A DNA stretch of 64,000 bases from a virus: positions 186,001-250,000 of the IMG/VR virus record IMGVR_UViG_3300033049_000066. One strand, given 5' to 3'. Positions within the stretch are counted from its first letter, which is position 1, and every line of letters starts with the position of its first letter. Position numbers and translations under genes: made by a program. Positions 1 to 7,732 of the stretch are shown here, piece by piece. The notes beneath the pieces are model-generated. The model made no database searches. It was not told the DNA's origin and saw nothing but the letters and a program-made list of their open reading frames with translations.

Positions 1-19
1 TTTAAAGTTGGAGAACGAC

Positions 20-268
20 ATGAGAGCTTATACTGTTACAACAAAAGAGACTGATGAAGATATTACTGACACAACAGTCGTTGGATTAACTTCGAGCAGA
101 AAAACTGCGATAAATGCCTGCGAAACTATACTTGCAAAAGTAGATGGTCCGGAGATTATAAAATGGCAGTGTAAAGATAAACATAACGGATATGCTGTTA
201 AAGGTGGTACGGTTGTATCGTACAGCATGTTTTTTGTTAATCAAATAGAAATGACTGAAGAAGTCTAA
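20..268 (+). CDS. small protein of unknown function
   Basis: An 82-residue soluble protein that I do not recognise. I chose the ATG at 20 rather than an upstream TTG at 8 because GGAG at 10-13 lies six bases before it. It has a Thr/Asp-rich N-terminus, one Trp and no membrane segment or metal motif. It lies just upstream of the RNA-repair cluster and reads in the same direction, so it is probably co-transcribed with RNA ligase 1. The promoter must lie outside the window. It is likely a real gene because of the clean ribosome site and tight packing, but its function is open. Confidence 0.6.
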   Translation: MRAYTVTTKETDEDITDTTVVGLTSSRKTAINACETILAKVDGPEIIKWQCKDKHNGYAVKGGTVVSYSMFFVNQIEMTEEV

Positions 269-294
269 TCGCAACAGGACGCCAAGAGGGCACA

Positions 295-1377
295 ATGAAA
301 GATTTATATACGAACTTATTAGCATTATCCGACAATGATGATACTCCATTTTATCATTCAGATCAAGTGCTATCAAATAATGAATTCTATCGAATTTTCA
401 GTTATCATTTTACTGATCGTGAATCTTGGCTGCTACCGAGTGCGTTGGAATCTCGCGGAATTATGTTCGAAACTACTGCAGATGGTGAGTTCATTCGCAT
501 CGCGTCACGCCCAATGCACAAGTTTTTCAATCACAATAGTCGGACTTTGCAAGGCGAGGTTGATTTCATCAACTACGGTACGCCAGCTTACGTCATGCAC
601 AAGGCGGATGGTTCGCTGATTAGCTCGTACTTAAACGCTAATGGGGAGATTTTATTAAAGTCCAAGACTAGCATCGGGTCGGACTATGCGCAGCTCGCGT
701 TGAAACTTTTGTTTGCTGACACGGCGATGTACGATTTTGTGAAGTGGTGTGAGGCGGATGGCTACACGGTGAATATGGAGTTGGTGTCGCCGGATCCGAA
801 ATTTCGAATTGTGCTACACTACCCGGAACCGCGGCTGATTGTGCTAAATGTGCGACAGCGTGAGAGTGGTGGGTACATGGATCCAAGGAGCATCCCTAAG
901 GAATTTTTCACAGGGTCGGCTGACGTCGGCGCTTTGCTCGAGCTTGACACGGTTACGAATTTGGAAGGCTACGTTGTGCTGGATGACAAGGGCAACTGGT
1001 GGAAGGAAAAAGCGGACTGGTACCTCGAGCGGCATCGTGCTAAGGATTTTGTAAACCAGCCTCTCGCTTTCGTCCAGCTGGTGTTGAAGGATGAGGCGGA
1101 TGATATTTTTACGTTGCTCGCGGATCAACCAGAGGTCTTGGCGGAGATGCAGGCGTTACAGCACAGTGTCATTACGGTCGCGAATGGGTATGTAAACACG
1201 GTGACAAAGTACTGGCAGGAAAACAAAGATTTATCACGCAAGGATTACGCAATCAAAGGTAAGGAAAATTTAGACTGGATGGAGTTCATGCTTGCGATGA
1301 AGTACTACTCAGGCACTGAGCCCGACTGGAATGAGTGCCTGCTAAAACAACTTAAGAAAATTAACTGGGATATTTAA
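295..1377 (+). CDS. rnlA: RNA ligase 1 (T4 Rnl1 family)
   Basis: ATP-dependent RNA ligase that joins 3'-OH and 5'-phosphate RNA ends. In T4 it reseals host tRNA cut by anticodon nucleases. Nucleotidyltransferase motif I, KADGS, puts the adenylated lysine at residue 103 (K99 in T4). The family signature SRGIMFE lies near residue 53. Motif IV is EGYVV, and motif V is the WWKEKADWY segment. Length is 360 residues, close to T4 Rnl1 (374). GAGGG precedes the ATG at 295. It is followed after six bases by a phosphoesterase and then by polynucleotide kinase, the natural partner that heals the ends before sealing. No defect is visible. Confidence 0.93.
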   Translation: MKDLYTNLLALSDNDDTPFYHSDQVLSNNEFYRIFSYHFTDRESWLLPSALESRGIMFETTADGEFIRIASRPMHKFFNHNSRTLQGEVDFINYGTPAYVMHKADGSLISSYLNANGEILLKSKTSIGSDYAQLALKLLFADTAMYDFVKWCEADGYTVNMELVSPDPKFRIVLHYPEPRLIVLNVRQRESGGYMDPRSIPKEFFTGSADVGALLELDTVTNLEGYVVLDDKGNWWKEKADWYLERHRAKDFVNQPLAFVQLVLKDEADDIFTLLADQPEVLAEMQALQHSVITVANGYVNTVTKYWQENKDLSRKDYAIKGKENLDWMEFMLAMKYYSGTEPDWNECLLKQLKKINWDI

Positions 1378-1383
1378 GAAATT

Positions 1384-2169
1384 ATGAAAATTCATTTAAC
1401 TAGCGACATGCACATCGAGATGGGGCAGTGGCAAAAACCAACAGTGAAGTCTGATGTCGTCATTGCCGCGGGCGATATTGGGCTCGTTAGCAATCTGCCC
1501 TTATTGAAGAAATACTTCGATGATCTTAGAAAAACTACAGATCATATAATCTACGTGTTAGGAAATCACGAATTTTACAATTATGATTATCCAGCGGTGA
1601 TTGACGAGGCTGCGGATTTTGCGAAGGAAGAAGGCATACATTTCTTAGAGGAAAGTATCGGCACCGATAACTTGGTGCTGGATGGCGTTACCTTCTGGGG
1701 TAGCACATTGTGGACGGACCTTAAAGGTGGGGATCGTGACGTCATGCGGCGTGTTGGGTACGGAATGAATGATTTCCGCATTATCACCAATTCTACGAAA
1801 GGTGACGGTTTTCCATTTACCGCCCATGATTCAATTCTTATCAACGAGCGTACGCGCGAGAAAATCAACTGGGATGCTGATGTTGTGATTACGCACCATC
1901 ACCCGTTGCTGCGGTTGCATAAGAATTTTCCGATGAGCGACATTACCTACGGATTTTGTAACACTGGGCTCGAGGATAAGATCCGAGATTCAGATGTAAA
2001 ACTTTTTGTATTTGGTCATACGCATGATTCGACTGATGAAGATCTTGACGGCACACGAGTGGTTAGTAACCAGCAAGGTTATCCTCGTCGTGATTGGCAT
2101 ACTGGTGAAATAACTTATGAGAATGCTGGATTTAACCCTGGATTAATAATCGAAGTTGATCCAAAATAG
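1384..2169 (+). CDS. calcineurin-like metallophosphoesterase
   Basis: 261-residue two-metal phosphoesterase of the calcineurin-like superfamily. The metal motifs appear in order: SDMH near residue 7, AAGDIG near 28, GNHEF near 60, THHHP near 175 and FGHTH near 215. The fold is common to phosphatases and nucleases, so the substrate cannot be read from sequence. Its position between Rnl1 and Pnk suggests a role in RNA-end processing or nucleotide turnover, which is inference. Its TAG stop is embedded in the next early promoter (AAATAGAGGTTGAC), marking the end of a transcription cassette. It is not gp47, which is at 48432. Confidence 0.85.
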   Translation: MKIHLTSDMHIEMGQWQKPTVKSDVVIAAGDIGLVSNLPLLKKYFDDLRKTTDHIIYVLGNHEFYNYDYPAVIDEAADFAKEEGIHFLEESIGTDNLVLDGVTFWGSTLWTDLKGGDRDVMRRVGYGMNDFRIITNSTKGDGFPFTAHDSILINERTREKINWDADVVITHHHPLLRLHKNFPMSDITYGFCNTGLEDKIRDSDVKLFVFGHTHDSTDEDLDGTRVVSNQQGYPRRDWHTGEITYENAGFNPGLIIEVDPK

Positions 2170-2172
2170 AGG

Positions 2173-2201
2173 TTGACTGCTATCCTGTAAGCTGTTATAA
2201 T
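2173..2201 (+). promoter_or_regulatory. early sigma70-type promoter before pnk
   Basis: -35 TTGACT at 2173-2178 and -10 TATAAT at 2196-2201, spacing 17, with the phage-specific AGG directly before the -35. It drives pnk and probably iscU, the membrane protein and rnlB. Confidence 0.85.
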
Positions 2202-2231
2202 TACGTTGTAAAATAATATTTGGATGAGAAA

Positions 2232-3095
2232 ATGCAAGAAATAATCATAACTGTTGGACTTCCAGCAAGTGGCAAGACAATGTGGACAAACGAGTGGATT
2301 GATACTCACCCCGAGTACGTGAATGTGAATCGTGATGACATCCGGCTTGCGCTGCAGGGGCGGAAACGCTACAATAAATTTTCTAAGTGGCGTGAGAACG
2401 CTGTATCTGCGATTGCGCTAGAGACTGTACACATCGCGCTTAGATATGGAAAATCTGTGATTCTGTCAGACACGAATCTGAACCCCGGCAGGAACGCCAA
2501 CTGGAAGAAGTTTGCGAAGAGTGAAGGGGTCGGGTATCGCGAAGAATTATTTACAGACGTTCATCTTGGCGTCTGCCTCGATCGTGACGCTCGGCGTGAA
2601 TTTCCTGTGGGGCAGCGTGTCATCACTGGCATGTTCGAGAGAGGCCGTGGCGTTTGGTTCCCAGAGATTCCAGTGTACGATAACATGCTCCCGGACTGTT
2701 ACCTGTGTGACATCGACGGTACAATAGCACAGATGAACGGTCGTGGTCCGTATGAATGGATGAAGGTTGATACTGACCTGCCCAAGAAAAATATAATATC
2801 CGTCGTGAATGCCCTCGCTCTGCACTCACAGATAATTATGCTTAGCGGTCGTGACGGTAGCTGCAAGGATCTCTCGGTGGCGTGGATGCAGGATAATGGC
2901 GTTAATTATCATGATTTTTTCATACGCCCAGCAGGCGATTCTCGCAAGGATACCCTGATTAAGGAAGAAATATACAATCAACATATCAAAGGTAAGTATA
3001 ATGTACTCGGTGTGTTTGACGATCGTGACCAAGTTGTACACATGTGGAGACACCTGGGGCTAGATGTCTTCCAAGTAAATTATGGAGCATTTTAA
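2232..3095 (+). CDS. pseT: polynucleotide 5'-kinase/3'-phosphatase (T4 Pnk)
   Basis: Bifunctional RNA/DNA end-healing enzyme: an N-terminal kinase phosphorylates 5'-OH ends and a C-terminal HAD domain removes 3'-phosphates. From the ATG at 2232 the P-loop GLPASGKT spans residues 9-16. The NRDDIR segment puts Asp35 and Arg38 at the same numbers as in T4 Pnk. The phosphatase nucleophile motif is DIDGT near residue 160. Length is 287 residues (T4 301). A TTG at 2220 would add four residues, but GGATGAG upstream of the ATG favours 2232. With Rnl1 and Rnl2 it makes a complete RNA-repair set. It is separated by one base from iscU, so the two are co-transcribed. Confidence 0.95.
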   Translation: MQEIIITVGLPASGKTMWTNEWIDTHPEYVNVNRDDIRLALQGRKRYNKFSKWRENAVSAIALETVHIALRYGKSVILSDTNLNPGRNANWKKFAKSEGVGYREELFTDVHLGVCLDRDARREFPVGQRVITGMFERGRGVWFPEIPVYDNMLPDCYLCDIDGTIAQMNGRGPYEWMKVDTDLPKKNIISVVNALALHSQIIMLSGRDGSCKDLSVAWMQDNGVNYHDFFIRPAGDSRKDTLIKEEIYNQHIKGKYNVLGVFDDRDQVVHMWRHLGLDVFQVNYGAF

Positions 3096-3096
3096 T

Positions 3097-3477
3097 ATGG
3101 CATATAGCGAAAACGTGTTGGATCACTACAATAATCCAAGAAATGTAGGCAACATGGACGATGCTGATGATGTTGGCACCGGGATGGTAGGTGCGCCAGC
3201 TTGCGGAGATGTGATGCGATTACAGATAAGAGTCGATCATGGCATCATTAAGGACGCGGTTTTTAAGACATACGGATGCGGCAGTGCTATTGCGTCCAGT
3301 TCTTTGCTAACTGAGCTAGTAAAAGGCAAGACGTTGGGTGAGGCCGGGCAAATCAAAAATACCGATTTAGCGGACGAACTCGCTTTGCCCCCGGTAAAAA
3401 TACATTGTTCGGTACTAGCGGAAGATGCTATCAAAGCTGCTATCACTGATTATCAAAGTAAACACCCGGAGGAATAA
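3097..3477 (+). CDS. iscU: IscU-like iron-sulfur cluster scaffold
   Basis: 126-residue scaffold on which [2Fe-2S] clusters are assembled before transfer to apoproteins. All functional residues are present: Cys36 in GAPACGD, Asp38, Cys61 in YGCGSA, and His103-Cys104 in KIHCS. The LPPVK motif recognised by the chaperone HscA is at 97-101. Resemblance to proteobacterial IscU runs from the first residues (MAYSE.V.DHY.NPRNVG) to the end. I chose ATG 3097, with GGAG ten bases upstream, over ATG 3082, which lies inside pnk. No IscS, IscA or ferredoxin gene lies nearby, so it would have to use the host machinery. It overlaps the next gene by one base (TAATG). Acquisition from a bacterium is inferred. 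Confidence 0.95.
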   Translation: MAYSENVLDHYNNPRNVGNMDDADDVGTGMVGAPACGDVMRLQIRVDHGIIKDAVFKTYGCGSAIASSSLLTELVKGKTLGEAGQIKNTDLADELALPPVKIHCSVLAEDAIKAAITDYQSKHPEE

Positions 3478-3695
3478 TGCGCGAGACACTTGAAGTAATC
3501 GGATTTTGCGCGATAATTATCGCAATCGTAGGCGTTGTTCTGCTAGTTGCGTCGACGCCATTCGCCCTTTTAGGATGGGCCGTGGCGATGTTCATCGGAA
3601 TGTTTGTCGCCATCACTGTAACGTATTTTCAATGTGTTGGCATCGGTATCATTACTGGAATTATAATTAATTTAACAAGGTTAACATTACCATGA
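3477..3695 (+). CDS. small inner-membrane protein
   Basis: 72-residue hydrophobic protein with two or three predicted membrane helices (about residues 7-27, 31-50 and 52-69) and almost no soluble part. The start overlaps the iscU stop (TAATG) and is preceded by GGAGG, so it is translationally coupled. Its end overlaps the Rnl2 start. No known family is recognised. Possible roles include modifying the host membrane or superinfection exclusion, but nothing in the sequence decides this. Confidence 0.7.
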   Translation: MRETLEVIGFCAIIIAIVGVVLLVASTPFALLGWAVAMFIGMFVAITVTYFQCVGIGIITGIIINLTRLTLP

Positions 3696-4642
3696 AATTT
3701 AAAAAGTTCAATGATATTGAAAATCACTACCGTGAAAAATACATTGCAATTCTAAAAGAGCACGGGTTTGATAAAAATGTTCGCTGGATCGCGCATGAGA
3801 AGATTCATGGCGCGAACTTCTCATTTCTGTGTGACGGTAGGGACATTGAGATTTCATCACGTAATAATATCGTGGATGGTAAGTTCTATCATTGCCAGGC
3901 TGTAGTCGACAGATACAGTACAGGAATTTTAAATTTAAAAAGATGCGAGTACCCCAACGCTGAACAGATTCAGGTGTACGGGGAATTGTTTGGGCCTGGA
4001 ATACAGTCCGGGATTGACTACGGCCCTGAGAAAGAATTTATGGCCTTTGACCTTGTAGTTGATGGGAAGGCGGTCGCCTACGAAGTTGCCAAGGCACAGA
4101 TTGAAGGCTATGGTCTCAAGTACGTTCCGACGCTCCGTGAGTTCAAGTCACTTAGTGATGGACTAGCTCTCTCGAGCATTTTCATTTCGTCGGTCGCGGA
4201 GGCTCTGTACGGTGCTGAAAATATCTGCCAGTACCGGTTGGGCGATAACGATGCCGAAGGTTTTGTTCTCAAGCCGCTAGGCGAGCCCTTGTACTTAAAC
4301 AATGGCAGTCGGGTCATGATAAAAAGTAAGGCACCGAAATTCGCCGAGAAGAAACAACGGAAGCCCAGAGAGGAAGGTGTAGAAAATTCCTTCATTCCAA
4401 TTGTTTCCCAGTATGTAACCCATAACCGGCTTGCTGCTGTGCTCAGCAAGGAAGGCGAGCTTGGACCAAAGGATTTTGGCCGAGTTATAAGACTGATGGC
4501 AGACGACGTTTTAAAAGATATGATAAAAGACGAGGACCTCCCTGCTGACTGGAAGAAACAAGACGAATTTAAACCCGTCGGTAAGGCCGTCAGTCAAGTC
4601 GTTTCAGCTTTTCTTAAAGAACATTTGTTGCCAAAGCTATAA
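3692..4642 (+). CDS. rnlB: RNA ligase 2 (T4 Rnl2 family)
   Basis: ATP-dependent RNA ligase of the Rnl2 family, which seals nicks in double-stranded RNA. Motif I, EKIHGANFSF, places the adenylated lysine at residue 37 (K35 in T4). Motif III/IIIa elements (VYGELFGPG, FMAFDLVV), motif IV (EGFVLKP) and motif V (VMIKSKAPKF) follow in order. A helical C-terminal domain fills residues 230-316. Length is 316 residues (T4 334). It overlaps the membrane-protein gene by four bases (ATGA). Having both Rnl1 and Rnl2 next to Pnk gives the phage single- and double-strand RNA repair. A late-type promoter box overlaps its stop codon. Confidence 0.94.
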   Translation: MKFKKFNDIENHYREKYIAILKEHGFDKNVRWIAHEKIHGANFSFLCDGRDIEISSRNNIVDGKFYHCQAVVDRYSTGILNLKRCEYPNAEQIQVYGELFGPGIQSGIDYGPEKEFMAFDLVVDGKAVAYEVAKAQIEGYGLKYVPTLREFKSLSDGLALSSIFISSVAEALYGAENICQYRLGDNDAEGFVLKPLGEPLYLNNGSRVMIKSKAPKFAEKKQRKPREEGVENSFIPIVSQYVTHNRLAAVLSKEGELGPKDFGRVIRLMADDVLKDMIKDEDLPADWKKQDEFKPVGKAVSQVVSAFLKEHLLPKL

Positions 4643-4645
4643 ATA
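4638..4645 (+). promoter_or_regulatory. late-type promoter box TATAAATA
   Basis: Exact TATAAATA overlapping the rnlB stop and 18 bases before the ATG at 4664. It matches the box read by gp55-type late sigma factors. Whether it is used in this early region is not known. Confidence 0.5.
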
Positions 4646-4663
4646 TATATTTAGGAGCGACAA

Positions 4664-4984
4664 ATGCACAACATAAAAATTGAGGTTGATAAGTCAATTG
4701 ACTTATCTGGCGCGAGCAAGCGTGGCACTCTCACTACAACGTTTAATAAACTAGTAGAAAGATTTGGTCCGCCAACAAAAACTGGCACTGGAGACACATT
4801 CAACGAGTGGGCAATACAATTTCAAGTGCCGGATGAGGATGATTTTGATTATGTAATTGCTAGCATCTATGATTATCACGAAGAATCAAATCCCGCAGAA
4901 AATCCGTCACGTATCGTTACCTTCATGATTGGTGGGTTCGGATTTGAAGCTTCCTATCAAGTACATCACGTCGTGGCAAGTTAG
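4664..4984 (+). CDS. conserved phage protein of unknown function
   Basis: 106-residue soluble acidic protein. It starts with AGGAG eight bases before the ATG. It has an alternating beta-strand pattern, a GPPTKTGTGDTFNEW segment and an FMIGGFGFEASYQVHH C-terminus, which suggests a small alpha/beta fold that senses or binds something. I have a sense of similar short proteins in other T4-like phages, but no function is known to me. It has a possible late promoter of its own at 4638. Confidence 0.65.
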   Translation: MHNIKIEVDKSIDLSGASKRGTLTTTFNKLVERFGPPTKTGTGDTFNEWAIQFQVPDEDDFDYVIASIYDYHEESNPAENPSRIVTFMIGGFGFEASYQVHHVVAS

Positions 4985-5024
4985 TGCAGGTATTCATCTT
5001 AATAACCAAAATCTCATTCATTTG

Positions 5025-5032
5025 CATAAATA
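5025..5032 (+). promoter_or_regulatory. late-type promoter box CATAAATA
   Basis: CATAAATACC at 5025, 33 bases before the coiled-coil gene at 5066, followed by a TATAATATAAT-like AT-rich stretch. The same CATAAATA form occurs before gp6 and the 46.2 kb operon. Confidence 0.5.
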
Positions 5033-5065
5033 CCTATATTAATATAATATAATATAGGAACAACG

Positions 5066-5431
5066 ATGGCAATTGTAGATAAAAAATTAGATAAATTAGA
5101 TGAGCGACTCCGAGATATTGAGAGCTCTCTCGCTACCCTGTCGTCAGAGATTACTATCATTACAAAAAACTTAAAAGAAAACATGACTCGCGACCAGTCG
5201 GATGTCCTCGGTCGGATTGGCGGTTTGCGAGTTGATATGAAGGATAATGATTTAACACTAACAAATGATCTTAAATCACTTGAGGAAAAGGTAGGCAAGT
5301 TATACGTGTCACACGGGTGTGACCAACATCGTATTAAATTTAATGAAAAATTCCTTTGGGTTTTTCTCACTGGCATCGCGTCAGCTGGGTTCTTTTTACT
5401 ACAGAATTTTCTTAAATCTGGAGGATCGTAA
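5066..5431 (+). CDS. coiled-coil protein with C-terminal membrane anchor
   Basis: 121 residues. Residues 1-90 are a highly charged heptad-like helix (KKLDKLDERLRDIESSLATL and following), followed by a single hydrophobic helix at about 96-115 (FLWVFLTGIASAGFFLLQNFL) near the C-terminus. The topology resembles small tail-anchored coiled-coil proteins; in phages such proteins may act in lysis (spanin- or holin-like) or at the membrane, but no specific family is evident. AGGA precedes the start. It is followed immediately by another membrane protein, so the pair may work together at the inner membrane. Confidence 0.65.
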   Translation: MAIVDKKLDKLDERLRDIESSLATLSSEITIITKNLKENMTRDQSDVLGRIGGLRVDMKDNDLTLTNDLKSLEEKVGKLYVSHGCDQHRIKFNEKFLWVFLTGIASAGFFLLQNFLKSGGS

Positions 5432-5432
5432 A

Positions 5433-5804
5433 ATGGAAACATTCGCACCGTACATTACAGCAATTACCGCAGCAGTTGTAATAATGGCATTATTATGGAT
5501 CGGCAAACAAACGAAAAGAATAGACTCTGTACATTTTCTCTTTGGGTCTGGAATAATGCTTTATGTAATATATCATTTTTATGCAGTTAGTACCGGTGAT
5601 ATATTCACCCCAACATACATCATAATTAGCAACCTCTTTATCGCGTCAGTCGCACTTGCAAATGCATATTATAGTACATGCGTCTCAGTTAAGAACATAG
5701 TAACAATTAGATCTTGTCGAAGAAAAGTCAACACGCACAAACTTGTTGGCGAACGCCGAGCCAAACATTCGCATACATTGTTTTCAGAAAGTCTCAAACA
5801 GTAA
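5433..5804 (+). CDS. multi-pass membrane protein
   Basis: 123-residue membrane protein with three likely helices (about residues 8-24, 34-52 and 60-78) and a basic, soluble C-terminus of about 40 residues. The start ATG at 5433 has GGAGG nine bases upstream; a longer reading starting within the previous gene is not needed. The family is unknown. With the coiled-coil anchored protein before it, a role at the host membrane (holin-like or exclusion) is possible but unproven. Confidence 0.6.
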   Translation: METFAPYITAITAAVVIMALLWIGKQTKRIDSVHFLFGSGIMLYVIYHFYAVSTGDIFTPTYIIISNLFIASVALANAYYSTCVSVKNIVTIRSCRRKVNTHKLVGERRAKHSHTLFSESLKQ

Positions 5805-5808
5805 CGAT

Positions 5809-6231
5809 ATGAAACCATTTATATACAATGCAATTATCGATCGGGTCGTTGACGGCGATACAGTAGACGTAGACATTGATTTAGGGTTTGGCATCTGGAT
5901 GAAGAAGCAGCGTATCCGATTGTTAGGTGTTGATACACCTGAATGTAGGACACGTGATGATCTTGAAAAACAATTTGGTCTTCTTGCAAAATCAATTGTT
6001 GAAGCATTTTGCCCAGTTGGTGAAAAAATACTAATTGAAACTAAATTAGACGAAAAAGGAAAATTTGGGCGAATTCTCGGTAATCTTTGGGTGGCTGATA
6101 ATGCTGTCAATTTAAACGAATTCTTAATAACTGAACGCTACGCTGTAGCCTACTCTGGGCAAAGCAAAGATGAGGTCATCGCAGCACATCTCGCAAACTA
6201 CGTATATCTCACCGAAAACGGTAAAATATAG
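5809..6231 (+). CDS. staphylococcal-nuclease-like thermonuclease
   Basis: 140-residue OB-fold nuclease of the SNase/thermonuclease family. Visible motifs are RVVDGDTVDVDID (metal-binding aspartates), RIRLLGVDTPE (catalytic arginine and glutamate) and GKFGRILGNLW with the second catalytic arginine. The usual C-terminal helix with the Tyr-rich stretch follows. I chose ATG 5809, after the previous stop, because an upstream ATG at 5743 only adds residues in the other gene's frame. There is no signal peptide, so it would act in the cytoplasm, perhaps on host nucleic acid. Its stop TAG forms part of the next early promoter. Confidence 0.9.
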   Translation: MKPFIYNAIIDRVVDGDTVDVDIDLGFGIWMKKQRIRLLGVDTPECRTRDDLEKQFGLLAKSIVEAFCPVGEKILIETKLDEKGKFGRILGNLWVADNAVNLNEFLITERYAVAYSGQSKDEVIAAHLANYVYLTENGKI

Positions 6232-6232
6232 G

Positions 6233-6261
6233 TTGACATTGCACTGCTAGTACTGTATACT
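6233..6261 (+). promoter_or_regulatory. early sigma70-type promoter
   Basis: -35 TTGACA 6233-6238, -10 TATACT 6256-6261, spacing 17, with AGG before the -35. It overlaps the thermonuclease stop codon. Confidence 0.8.
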
Positions 6262-6302
6262 AGTTCTATTAAATTAATAGTTCTATTAACCAGGAATATA
6301 GC

Positions 6303-6935
6303 ATGAAAGTAAAAATCGGAAAATATTCAATGTACTTAGGCCCCTATCAGGTGGTTGATTGGTTTAAGCCCATCTTTGGCGAAGACCGGATAGACAAATT
6401 CACCGACGGTGAATTCTTTGAGAAATGGTCGGAGAAATCAATGCCATTCTTTACTTGGCTTGATTCCAAGAAACATCGTAAAATTGAAATTAAAATCGAC
6501 AAATTTGACACCTGGGGCATGGACCATACGTTGGGCTTGATCGTCTTACCTATGCTCAAGCAGCTACAAGCGACCAAGCACGGTAGTGGTATGGTCGCCA
6601 ACGAAGACGTGCCTGAAGAATTACGCAGTACCAGTCTCAATCAGCACCAGGATCTTGACGATGATGATTTGCTACACGCTCGATGGGAGTGGGCCCTGGC
6701 AGAAATGATCTGGGCTTTTGAACAGATCGTAGACGATAACAACGAAGATCAGTTTCACACTGGGATTTCCGACCTTCAGTTCGTTGATCTAAATGACGGT
6801 AGCGGAATGAGCGAGATCGTTGCTGGGCCAAAAGACACTCATGTATTTCACAAAAAAGAATCAAAAGCGCATCACAAGCGCATCAATAATGGATTACTGC
6901 TTTTCGGCAAATATTTTAGAGACCTATGGGATTAA
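6303..6935 (+). CDS. conserved phage protein, function unknown
   Basis: 210-residue soluble acidic protein. The central stretch DTWGMDHTLGLIVLPMLKQL and the later RWEWALAEMIWAFEQ are typical of a protein found widely in T4-like phages without an assigned role. The N-terminal 60 residues are basic/aromatic and the C-terminal 40 contain a His/Lys-rich helix. CAGGA lies upstream. It leads a transcript started by the promoter at 6233 and is followed three bases later by a zinc-finger microprotein. It may be a host-takeover factor, but nothing supports a specific claim. Confidence 0.75.
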   Translation: MKVKIGKYSMYLGPYQVVDWFKPIFGEDRIDKFTDGEFFEKWSEKSMPFFTWLDSKKHRKIEIKIDKFDTWGMDHTLGLIVLPMLKQLQATKHGSGMVANEDVPEELRSTSLNQHQDLDDDDLLHARWEWALAEMIWAFEQIVDDNNEDQFHTGISDLQFVDLNDGSGMSEIVAGPKDTHVFHKKESKAHHKRINNGLLLFGKYFRDLWD

Positions 6936-6937
6936 CT

Positions 6938-7153
6938 ATGGAAAATCAAACAACAGAGATAATAATTTGCGGTGCCTGCAACGGGGATGGAACCAAACAA
7001 AACCAAGAAATTGATGATTATCACAGATGTGAATACACCTACTGGACTACCGTTTGCGAATCCTGCAATGGCAGTGGTCGACTGTTAAAAACCATTACTG
7101 TTACAACAGCCGCATATTCTGATTCAACAACCGGTGACCTCATTGAGGAATAA
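6938..7153 (+). CDS. DnaJ-type zinc-finger microprotein
   Basis: 71 residues with two CxxCxGxG repeats, CGACNGDG near residue 11 and CESCNGSG near 40, the DnaJ central zinc-finger pattern. Two repeats make one complete zinc site. No J-domain is present. The ATG at 6938 is preferred over 6926, which overlaps the preceding gene. Free-standing CxxCxGxG proteins can bind unfolded protein or partner with chaperones, and here the target is unknown. It is the first of four small zinc-binding proteins before 8878. Confidence 0.8.
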   Translation: MENQTTEIIICGACNGDGTKQNQEIDDYHRCEYTYWTTVCESCNGSGRLLKTITVTTAAYSDSTTGDLIEE

Positions 7154-7175
7154 CTTCAAAACGGTAAAATTTAGG

Positions 7176-7204
7176 TTGACCTCTATAGCTAACTATCGTA
7201 TAAT
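7176..7204 (+). promoter_or_regulatory. early sigma70-type promoter (leader type B)
   Basis: -35 TTGACC 7176-7181, -10 TATAAT 7199-7204, spacing 17. The downstream leader (ATTAATAAACAGG) is nearly the same as after the promoter at 11374. Confidence 0.88.
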
Positions 7205-7238
7205 AGTTACATAAATTAATAAACAGGCGTAAGAAATA

Positions 7239-7523
7239 ATGATAGTTCGAATTACAAATCGTGGCAATCAGCATTACGGATATTATGGGGTTGTGTACGA
7301 AATGTCAACTTCACACAAAAAACATATGATTTTGCTAATAGCCGATGAAGAAGGCAGACCGTGTATAACAAATGGAAGTGCAGGCACAAATGAGTTTGAA
7401 TTGGATACTTGGTTTGCTCCAAATGGTGTGCCGCATTTTATATCGCGATTAGAAAAATTAGCCCAGGATGGGCACAAATTCCAAACAATCCAGCAATTAT
7501 TAAACGAGGATGACACGCAATGA
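7239..7523 (+). CDS. small protein of unknown function
   Basis: 94-residue soluble protein. The N-terminal half looks like a small beta-barrel (MIVRITNRGNQHYGYYGVV, then a KKHMILLIADEEG strand), and the C-terminal half is helical. It directly follows the early promoter at 7176. It overlaps the next membrane protein by four bases (ATGA). No family is recognised. Confidence 0.6.
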   Translation: MIVRITNRGNQHYGYYGVVYEMSTSHKKHMILLIADEEGRPCITNGSAGTNEFELDTWFAPNGVPHFISRLEKLAQDGHKFQTIQQLLNEDDTQ

Positions 7524-7732
7524 ATATTCTATATAAAATTTTTGATGGTGAAACAAATTCTAATGGTGACAAGCGGGTTAGTCGAGCTGCGGTTATCGGT
7601 TTGCTAGTTCCGTCGGTAATATTAATGGCGGTTCTGTTAGTTATAGTTGCTGCGGCGGTTGCGTGTATTTCACCACTTCTGCTAATACGAAATTTCAAAT
7701 CAAAGAGAAATCTCACTCGGTATCAGCATTAA
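7520..7732 (+). CDS. single-pass membrane microprotein
   Basis: 70 residues: a short charged N-terminus, a long hydrophobic helix at about 25-56, and a basic C-terminus (NFKSKRNLTRYQH) that should stay cytoplasmic. The start overlaps the previous stop. Function is unknown; a small early membrane protein of this type could affect host envelope functions. Confidence 0.6.
   Translation: MNILYKIFDGETNSNGDKRVSRAAVIGLLVPSVILMAVLLVIVAAAVACISPLLLIRNFKSKRNLTRYQH

Noticed and set aside
1384-2169. Metallophosphoesterase as a second gp47
   Set aside because: It lacks the gp47-type length and C-terminal part, and the real gp47 with gp46 nearby is at 48432.
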